A stretch of 11,728 nt of DNA from positions 1 to 11,728 of the forward strand of contig JAFQLN010000165.1 in assembly GCA_017414585.1 (NCBI GenBank), in the 5' to 3' direction. Below the pieces are notes generated by a model. That model made no database searches, had not been told where the DNA came from, and saw only the letters and a program-made list of their open reading frames with translations. A program made the translations under genes and the position numbers. Numbering within the stretch: position 1 is the first letter of the stretch; the number at the start of each line of letters is the position of its first letter. Source of the stretch: Clostridia bacterium (GTDB lineage Bacteria > Bacillota_A > Clostridia > Oscillospirales > CAG-272). This document shows, one piece after another, positions 6,977-11,728 of this stretch.

Positions 6977-7825
6977 ATGTATACCATTGTAAGAAAAAAA
7001 GTCCTGAACCCGACCGTTGTCCAGATGGAAATTGAAGCGCCTCTGGTCGCAAAAAAAGCAAAGCCCGGTCAGTTTATTATCCTGCGGGTCGATGAAGAGG
7101 GAGAAAGAATTCCGCTTACCGTCGCAGGAACGCGCCCTGAAGAAGGGACGGTCAAAATTATTTTTCAGATTGTCGGCGCAACCACCGCAAAGCTGAACGA
7201 AAAAGAAGCGGGAGACGCGCTCGAAGACTTTGTCGGTCCGCTCGGAGAAGCGACACGCACGGACGGAATCGAAAAAGTCTGCATCATCGGCGGCGGCGTC
7301 GGATGTGCGATCGCTATGCCCGTTGCACAGGAATTCTCCCGTCTCGGCGCACACGTCACGAGCATCATCGGCTTCAGAAACAGCGATCTTGTAATTCTGG
7401 AAGAAGAATTTGCAGCCTGCTCCGACTGTCTTGTACTCATGACCGACGACGGATCATACGGACGGGAGGGAAATGTCACCGTACCGCTGACGGAAATGCT
7501 CGCCGGAGGCGAAACCTTTGACCGCATCATTGCCATCGGTCCGCTTGTCATGATGAAGTTTGTGGTTGCCGCGGCAAAGCCCTACGGTGTGCCCGTGACC
7601 GTGTCGATGAACCCGATCATGATCGACGGAACCGGTATGTGCGGCGGATGCAGACTGACACTCACGCGGGACGGACAGAAAATCACAAAATTCGCCTGTG
7701 TGGACGGTCCCGATTTCGACGGATACGAAGTCGATTTCGACGAAGCGATGTCGCGCGGCAGAATGTATGCCGATTATGAACGCCATGTCTATGAAAAAAC
7801 CTGCAATCTTATGAAAAAGGCGTAA
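6977..7825 (+). CDS. nfnA: NfnA: NAD(H)-binding flavin/[2Fe-2S] subunit of electron-bifurcating NADH-dependent ferredoxin:NADP+ oxidoreductase
   Basis: A 282-residue cytoplasmic protein of the dihydroorotate dehydrogenase electron-transfer (PyrK)/ferredoxin-NADP reductase-like family. Visible parts are an FAD-binding barrel with RIPLTVA (44-50), a nucleotide-binding site IIGGGVGCA (103-111), and a C-terminal [2Fe-2S] segment DGTGMCGGCR (217-226, Cys222 and Cys225) with Cys241 in FACVDGPDFDG. In characterised Nfn enzymes this cluster is held by three cysteines and one aspartate, which fits the segment. With NfnB it couples NADH and reduced ferredoxin to reduce two NADP+. GGAG at 6966-6969 is 7 bases before the ATG. 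NfnB follows after 14 bases. A lone subunit of this family could be a PyrK or a sulfide dehydrogenase subunit, but the adjacent GltD-like NfnB partner makes Nfn the best reading. Confidence 0.88.
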   Translation: MYTIVRKKVLNPTVVQMEIEAPLVAKKAKPGQFIILRVDEEGERIPLTVAGTRPEEGTVKIIFQIVGATTAKLNEKEAGDALEDFVGPLGEATRTDGIEKVCIIGGGVGCAIAMPVAQEFSRLGAHVTSIIGFRNSDLVILEEEFAACSDCLVLMTDDGSYGREGNVTVPLTEMLAGGETFDRIIAIGPLVMMKFVVAAAKPYGVPVTVSMNPIMIDGTGMCGGCRLTLTRDGQKITKFACVDGPDFDGYEVDFDEAMSRGRMYADYERHVYEKTCNLMKKA

Positions 7826-7839
7826 AGAAGGAAAATCCA

Positions 7840-9249
7840 ATGGCAATCAATCCCAAAAAACACGAAATGCCCACCCAGAAGCCCGATGTGCGCGCACATA
7901 ATTTCGATGAGGTGGCTGTCGGATATACGGAAGAAACGGCAGTGGCGGAAGCAATGCGATGCCTGAACTGCAAAAATAAGCCCTGCGTGAACGGATGCCC
8001 GGTGAATATCCGGATTCCGGATTTCATTCGGAAAATCTGCGAACGGGACTTTGAAGGCGCGTATCAGGTGATCGTGCAGTCATCGTCCCTGCCGGCAGTC
8101 TGCGGAAGAGTCTGCCCGCAGGAAACCCAGTGCGAAGCCAAATGTACACTCGGAGCAAAGTTTGAACCTGTTGCAATCGGGCGTCTCGAACGCTTTGTCG
8201 CCGACTGGCATAACGAACACAGCACGGAAGCCCCCGCGAAACCGGAAGCAAACGGACACCGTGTCGCTGTAGTCGGATCGGGACCGTCCGGACTCACCTG
8301 TGCGGGCGATCTGGCGAAAAAAGGATATGCGGTTACGGTATTTGAAGCTCTGCACACAGCTGGCGGCGTACTCGTCTACGGGATTCCCGAATTCCGTCTG
8401 CCCAAACGCATTGTTGCCCGTGAAGTGGACGGACTCCGCGCACTCGGCGTGAAAATCGAAACCAATGTCGTCATCGGCAAAACGCTTACGGTGGATGAGC
8501 TGTTTGCGATGGGCTTTGAAGCTGTCTTCATCGGCTCCGGTGCAGGACTGCCGAATTTCATGAACATCCCCGGAGAATCGCTCAAGGGCGTATACTCCGC
8601 AAACGAATATCTGACCCGCTCCAATCTCATGAAGGCGTACAGGGAAGATCCGGATACGCCGATTATGAAAGGCGGACGGGTGGCTGTTGTCGGCGGCGGC
8701 AATGTCGCCATGGACGCAGCAAGAACTGCCCTTCGGCTGGGGGCACAAAAGGTGTACATCGTATACCGCCGTTCGATGGATGAGCTTCCCGCCAGACGGG
8801 AGGAAGTCGAACACGCCGCAGAGGAAGGCATTGATTTTTGCCTGCTTACCAATCCCGTCGAAATCCTCGGATACAAAAATCCCGACGATGCACGAGACCC
8901 GAAAAACGGATTTGTGACAGGTATGCGCTGTATCCGGATGCAGCTCGGAGAACCGGACGAACGCGGACGCCGCAGTCCCGTTCCCGTGGAAGGTTCGGAA
9001 TTTGAGCTTGCAGTCGATACCGTCATCATGGCAATCGGCACATCCCCGAATCCGCTGATCAAGAATACGACTGCGGGTCTGGAAGTCAACAAACGCGGCG
9101 GCATCATCGTCAGCGAAGACGGTTTGACCTCCCGTGAGGCGGTTTATGCCGGCGGTGACGCAGTTACAGGGGCTGCAACGGTTATTTCCGCCATGGGTGC
9201 AGGAAAGACAGCCGCACAAGCAATTGACACGTATCTTTCAAACCGCTGA
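7840..9249 (+). CDS. nfnB: NfnB: NADP(H)-binding flavin/[4Fe-4S] subunit of Nfn transhydrogenase (GltD/glutamate synthase small-subunit-like)
   Basis: A 469-residue protein, the usual length for NfnB and for glutamate synthase beta subunits. Cys41, 44, 49, 53 and Cys88, 92, 98, 102 can hold two [4Fe-4S] clusters; Glu95 in VCPQETQC sits where Nfn structures show a glutamate ligand. The FAD site is VVGSGPSGL (144-152), the NADP(H) Rossmann site is VVGGGNVAMDAA (283-294) followed by VYRRSMDELPAR (308-319), and YAGGD (436-440) is the second FAD contact. In Nfn this subunit contains the bifurcating FAD. AAGGA (7828-7832) is 7 bases from the ATG. Automatic annotation often names this protein 'NADPH-dependent glutamate synthase small subunit'; no glutamate synthase large subunit is present here, and nfnA is directly upstream. 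Confidence 0.9.
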   Translation: MAINPKKHEMPTQKPDVRAHNFDEVAVGYTEETAVAEAMRCLNCKNKPCVNGCPVNIRIPDFIRKICERDFEGAYQVIVQSSSLPAVCGRVCPQETQCEAKCTLGAKFEPVAIGRLERFVADWHNEHSTEAPAKPEANGHRVAVVGSGPSGLTCAGDLAKKGYAVTVFEALHTAGGVLVYGIPEFRLPKRIVAREVDGLRALGVKIETNVVIGKTLTVDELFAMGFEAVFIGSGAGLPNFMNIPGESLKGVYSANEYLTRSNLMKAYREDPDTPIMKGGRVAVVGGGNVAMDAARTALRLGAQKVYIVYRRSMDELPARREEVEHAAEEGIDFCLLTNPVEILGYKNPDDARDPKNGFVTGMRCIRMQLGEPDERGRRSPVPVEGSEFELAVDTVIMAIGTSPNPLIKNTTAGLEVNKRGGIIVSEDGLTSREAVYAGGDAVTGAATVISAMGAGKTAAQAIDTYLSNR

Positions 9250-9277
9250 TCCATGATCACAACCCAGCGGAGGAAGT

Positions 9278-10069
9278 ATGAAACTCTATATATGTACCAA
9301 TTCATCCAGCGAACTGCACCGTGCTTCGGCAAGAGCGTGCATTGAAAAGCTGTGCGGAAACTGCCGCGCCTCCTTCTCCATGCCCCCGGACGACTGCCGC
9401 AATCTGTACGACGGCTCGGACCGGTACGCAGGCACGCCGGACGGATGCGATTATATCGTCGGAATCGGCGGGGACGGAACGCTTCTCCGTGCGGCGCAGG
9501 CGGCACTGACCGTCAGAAAACCCCTGCTCGGCATCAATAACGGAAGACTCGGTTATCTCTGCGCGGCGGGGATGGCGGATGTACAGCGATTTGACGAACA
9601 TACCTTTGAAAAAATGCCGCACACGGAGCAGACGCTGCTCTCCTGTACCGTCGGGGACCGGTCGTATACCGCGCTCAACGATGTGGTGGTGACAAAAACC
9701 AATATGGGCGTGAGCGTGCAGCTGGAAGTCCACCTTGGCGGGCGTATTCTCGCACAGTGGCGGTGCGACGGCGTGATTATCTCCACCCCGACCGGCTCCA
9801 CGGCGTACAATCATTCCGCAGGCGGACCGAAACTGCTCGGGAATGTGCCGTGCTTTGCCGTGACGCCCATCTGTCCGCATAACGGCGGAACGCATTCCAT
9901 TGTCGTGCGCGACTGCGATCCTGTGACGGTGGTGATTACGGAGCGCACAAACAAACGCGGATATGTGTATGCCGACGGTGTGCTCTGCGGGGAAATCAAC
10001 CGCACGGTGACTATCGGCAAAGCCGCAGAAACCCTGACGCTTCTCACACGGGATCCCTCGTGGATCTGA
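9278..10069 (+). CDS. nadK: NAD kinase
   Basis: A 263-residue NAD kinase (ATP or polyphosphate + NAD+ to NADP+), slightly short for the family. The diagnostic motifs are present: GIGGDGTLLRA (62-72) with the catalytic GGDGT, GINNGRLGYL (85-94), TALNDVVV (131-138) and DGVIISTPTGSTAYNHSAGG (164-183). The second motif has Asn-Asp where most bacterial enzymes have Asn-Glu, a mild change. The likely PICPH loop (198-201) is also conserved. The start follows GGAGG (9269-9273) by 4 bases and lies 28 bases after nfnB. In many Clostridia nadK sits with argR or recN; here it is next to the NADP+-reducing Nfn enzyme, so that supply and reduction of NADP+ may be expressed together. It should be the cell's NADP source if no second copy exists. 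Confidence 0.93.
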   Translation: MKLYICTNSSSELHRASARACIEKLCGNCRASFSMPPDDCRNLYDGSDRYAGTPDGCDYIVGIGGDGTLLRAAQAALTVRKPLLGINNGRLGYLCAAGMADVQRFDEHTFEKMPHTEQTLLSCTVGDRSYTALNDVVVTKTNMGVSVQLEVHLGGRILAQWRCDGVIISTPTGSTAYNHSAGGPKLLGNVPCFAVTPICPHNGGTHSIVVRDCDPVTVVITERTNKRGYVYADGVLCGEINRTVTIGKAAETLTLLTRDPSWI

Positions 10070-10119
10070 CATAAGAATACGAAAAAACAATCTGTACCAT
10101 TTACAGAAAGGATATTTTC

Positions 10120-11064
10120 ATGAAAAAGATTACGATCATCGGCACCGGGAGTGTCGGCTCCACGATTGCGTATACACTGACGGTTTACGGACTTGCTCAG
10201 GAAATCGTCATGATTGACATCAATACGGAAAAAGCACTCGGCGAAGCGCTCGATATCCGGCAGGGGCTTCCGTTCTGTACACCCTGCTCCATTTATGCGG
10301 GAAGCTACATGGACGCGGTGGATTCCGATATCGTGATTATCACATCCGGTGTTGCGCGCAAGCCCGGTCAGACCAGACTGGATCTTGCCCAGACCAATGT
10401 GGATATTCTCAAAACCATCATTCCGGAAATCACCAAATATGCGCCGACCGCTACCTACATCCTCGTATCCAACCCGGTCGATATTCTTACATATACGTTC
10501 TGCAAGTGCTCCGGCATCCCGGAAGAAAAAATCATCGGCTCCGGTACGATTCTGGATACGGCACGTCTGCGCGCACGCATTTCCGAACATTACTCCATCA
10601 ACCAGAAGAACGTACACGCCTATGTCCTCGGCGAACATGGGGATTCCTCATTCATCCCGTGGTCGGTCTGCAATGTTTCCAACGTGCCTGTGCAGGAATA
10701 TCCCGATTCACTCGTCAATGCAAAGGGTCTGTACCGTCCTTTGGATAAAGAAGCGGCGGAACTGTACGTCAGAAAATCCGGCGGACGTGTCATCGAACGC
10801 AAAGGCGCGACATTCTATGCGGTTTCTGTTTCGGTCTGCCATATCTGCAAATGTCTGAACAGCGGCATGGATACCACCATGACCATCTCCACCATGATGC
10901 ACGGCGAATACGGAATCAGCGATGTCTGCCTGAGCACACTTGCTCTCGTCGGCGCAAACGGCATCCAGAGCAAGGTTCTTCTCCCCTTGAACGAGGAAGA
11001 AACCGCCCTGATGCGAAGAAGTGCGTCGTGTCTGCGGGAGATTATTGAACAGGTCCGTATCTGA
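10120..11064 (+). CDS. L-lactate/malate dehydrogenase family protein (annotated LDH-like, but with Arg at the substrate-specificity position)
   Basis: A 314-residue NAD-dependent 2-hydroxyacid dehydrogenase. Landmarks: IIGTGSVGSTIAYTL Rossmann loop (6-20), Asp33 for NAD preference, SGVARKPGQTRLDL (76-89), VSNPVD (116-121), LDTARLR (145-151; Asp146 and substrate-binding Arg149) and catalytic GEHGD (171-175, His173). Aligning VARKPGQTR with E. coli malate dehydrogenase VARKPGMDR and with LDH ANQKPGETR places Arg80 at the position that is Arg in malate and Gln in lactate enzymes. The C-terminal half (GEHGDSSF, GATFYAVSV at 229-237) looks LDH-like. The substrate may therefore be oxaloacetate/malate, or both, rather than pyruvate/lactate. 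AAAGGA lies 7 bases before the ATG. The gap after nadK is 50 bases with no clear promoter, so co-transcription is likely. Family certain, substrate not. Confidence 0.88.
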   Translation: MKKITIIGTGSVGSTIAYTLTVYGLAQEIVMIDINTEKALGEALDIRQGLPFCTPCSIYAGSYMDAVDSDIVIITSGVARKPGQTRLDLAQTNVDILKTIIPEITKYAPTATYILVSNPVDILTYTFCKCSGIPEEKIIGSGTILDTARLRARISEHYSINQKNVHAYVLGEHGDSSFIPWSVCNVSNVPVQEYPDSLVNAKGLYRPLDKEAAELYVRKSGGRVIERKGATFYAVSVSVCHICKCLNSGMDTTMTISTMMHGEYGISDVCLSTLALVGANGIQSKVLLPLNEEETALMRRSASCLREIIEQVRI

Positions 11065-11100
11065 GGCGGCAGAAAAACGGAAGAAACCGGAGTAAAAATC

Positions 11101-11571
11101 ATGTCCATAGAAAGAGTACGTGCGTATTTCCGTGAAAAAAACATGGAAGAACGCATTCTGGAATTTGACCAGTCCAGCGCAACGGTGGAACTGGCGGCAC
11201 AGGCTCTCGGCTGTGAAGGAAAGCGCATTGCCAAGACCATGTCGTTCAAAATCGGCGCCGCGCCCATTCTGATCGTCACAGCGGGAGATGCGCGGATTGA
11301 TAACGCGAAGTATAAAGCAAGATTCGGCACCAAGGCGAAAATGCTCACTCATGAGGAAGCCGCAGAGCTGATCGGTCATGCAGTCGGCGGTGTCTGTCCG
11401 TTTGCTGTGAACGATGGCGTGACGGTATACCTCGATGAATCGCTGAAGCGATTTGAAACGGTGTTCCCCGCGTGCGGAAGCTCGAACAGCGCGATTGAGC
11501 TGACCATTGCCGAACTGGAAGAATATTCGCAGTATACCGAGTGGGTGGACGTCTGCAGGCTGCCCGAATAA
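11101..11571 (+). CDS. YbaK/EbsC-family aminoacyl-tRNA deacylase-like protein
   Basis: A 156-residue single-domain protein of the YbaK/ProX editing family, which hydrolyses mischarged aminoacyl-tRNAs such as Cys- or Ala-tRNA(Pro). Features that fit are EGKRIAKTMSFK (39-50, with the Lys of the KT motif that is important in YbaK), an ILIVTAGDARID segment (56-67), GHAVGGVCPFAV (92-103) and the C-terminal GSSNSAIELT (126-135). GGAG (11089-11092) is 8 bases from the ATG. The gene follows the dehydrogenase by 36 bases and is last in the run. Its job has no obvious link to NAD(P) metabolism; it may simply share the transcript. No intrinsic terminator is seen between its stop and the insertion sequence that begins 30 bases later. 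Which amino acid it clears cannot be told from sequence. Confidence 0.85.
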   Translation: MSIERVRAYFREKNMEERILEFDQSSATVELAAQALGCEGKRIAKTMSFKIGAAPILIVTAGDARIDNAKYKARFGTKAKMLTHEEAAELIGHAVGGVCPFAVNDGVTVYLDESLKRFETVFPACGSSNSAIELTIAELEEYSQYTEWVDVCRLPE

Positions 11572-11602
11572 AAGAGAATAACAGAAAAATGACCGGAATT
11601 TG

Positions 11603-11667
11603 AAATGCACCCCAAAAGTTAGACGATATGATATAATAAATCATAACGCCAAACAGGGGGTGCATTT
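11603..11667 (+). repeat. Inverted repeat linking the IS end to the orfA Shine-Dalgarno
   Basis: AAATGCACCCC (11603-11613) is a perfect 11-base reverse complement of GGGGTGCATTT (11657-11667), with a 43-base gap. The right arm contains most of the AGGGGG ribosome site for orfA and is followed by TT. In RNA that reads in from outside the element the two arms would pair and hide the ribosome site; RNA started inside would lack the left arm. Confidence 0.6.
11629..11637 (+). promoter_or_regulatory. Extended -10 promoter element inside the IS left end
   Basis: TGA (11629-11631) directly precedes an exact TATAAT (11632-11637). No good -35 lies 16-18 bases upstream within the element, so a -35 from the flanking DNA, or from the abutted right end in a circular intermediate, may complete it. 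A start near 11644 would be after the left arm of the inverted repeat. Confidence 0.5.
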
Positions 11668-11670
11668 TTC

Positions 11671-11728
11671 ATGCCTAAAGGAAAGCCGAACAAAAGATAC
11701 ACAGGAGAATTCAAACAGATGGTAGTGG
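11671..11728 (+). CDS. IS3-family transposase OrfA, N-terminal fragment
   Basis: The reading frame opens at the ATG at 11671 and runs off the right edge after 19 codons: MPKGKPNKRYTGEFKQMVV. This basic start with K-R-Y-T-x-E-F-K is a familiar opening of IS3-family OrfA proteins, whose helix-turn-helix follows directly. AGGGGG (11655-11660) lies about 10 bases before the ATG. Only the fragment is visible, so it cannot be said whether the transposase is intact. Confidence 0.75.
   Translation, partial: MPKGKPNKRYTGEFKQMVV

Larger units (their letters stand above)
11601..11728 (+). mobile_element. Left end of an IS3-family insertion sequence
   Basis: The element appears to begin at TGAAATGCACCCC (11601-11613), followed by AAAAGTTAGAC; a TG start and a CACCCCAAAAGTTAGAC-like end are typical of IS3-family terminal inverted repeats in Firmicutes. 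The start of a transposase orfA follows at 11671. The right end, orfB and the target duplication lie beyond the window, so the exact boundary cannot be confirmed here. Confidence 0.75.

Noticed and set aside
8080..9219. Minus-strand open frame of 379 codons opposite nfnB
   Set aside because: Low-complexity composition with no motif, fully inside the conserved nfnB frame; no ribosome site of note.
7840..9249. Glutamate synthase small subunit (gltD)
   Set aside because: The family match is genuine but the directly adjacent nfnA partner and absence of a gltB gene favour NfnB.

Overview
The window is a run of ordinary chromosomal genes from a low-to-mid G+C Gram-positive anaerobe, most likely a gut-type member of class Clostridia. 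I infer this from the electron-bifurcating Nfn transhydrogenase gene pair, a PcrA-type helicase, a surface O-acyltransferase module of the DltB/DltD type, AGGAG-type ribosome binding sites, and an IS3-family element whose protein start resembles those common in gut Clostridia. The genus cannot be fixed from what is visible. I see no tRNA, rRNA, CRISPR array or riboswitch.

Layout. (1) 1-1486: the last codons of an MBOAT-type membrane O-acyltransferase, followed by a membrane-anchored SGNH-hydrolase-like partner; together they look like a cell-surface polymer acylation module. (2) 1546-2634: a single-gene unit with its own promoter and a hairpin terminator, encoding a uroporphyrinogen-decarboxylase-superfamily protein that lacks the usual cysteine zinc ligand of corrinoid methyltransferases. 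(3) 2665-5715, minus strand: a large UvrD/PcrA-type helicase that carries, beyond the Tudor-like tail, a long acidic linker and an extra Cys/His-rich C-terminal module. (4) 5716-6026: a divergent regulatory region with a promoter on each strand; the rightward one is an exact TTGACA-N17-TATAAT and is overlapped by an inverted repeat that could be a LysR operator. (5) 6027-11571: six co-directional genes separated by 14 to 50 bases: a LysR-type regulator, nfnA, nfnB, NAD kinase, a lactate/malate dehydrogenase and a YbaK-type deacylase. (6) 11601-end: the left end of an IS3-family insertion sequence with the first 19 codons of its orfA.

The most coherent system is block 5. NAD kinase makes NADP+ from NAD+, NfnAB reduces NADP+ with NADH plus reduced ferredoxin, and the dehydrogenase uses NAD(H) on a 2-hydroxyacid/2-oxoacid pair, so the cluster reads as a pyridine-nucleotide redox-balancing operon behind a LysR regulator. 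The dehydrogenase has arginine at the position that normally separates malate (Arg) from lactate (Gln) enzymes, so a plain 'lactate dehydrogenase' label would be unsafe. The other points worth a second look are the helicase tail and the insertion-sequence terminus, whose end pairs with the transposase Shine-Dalgarno region. Nothing here proves a wholly new system; these are testable leads.
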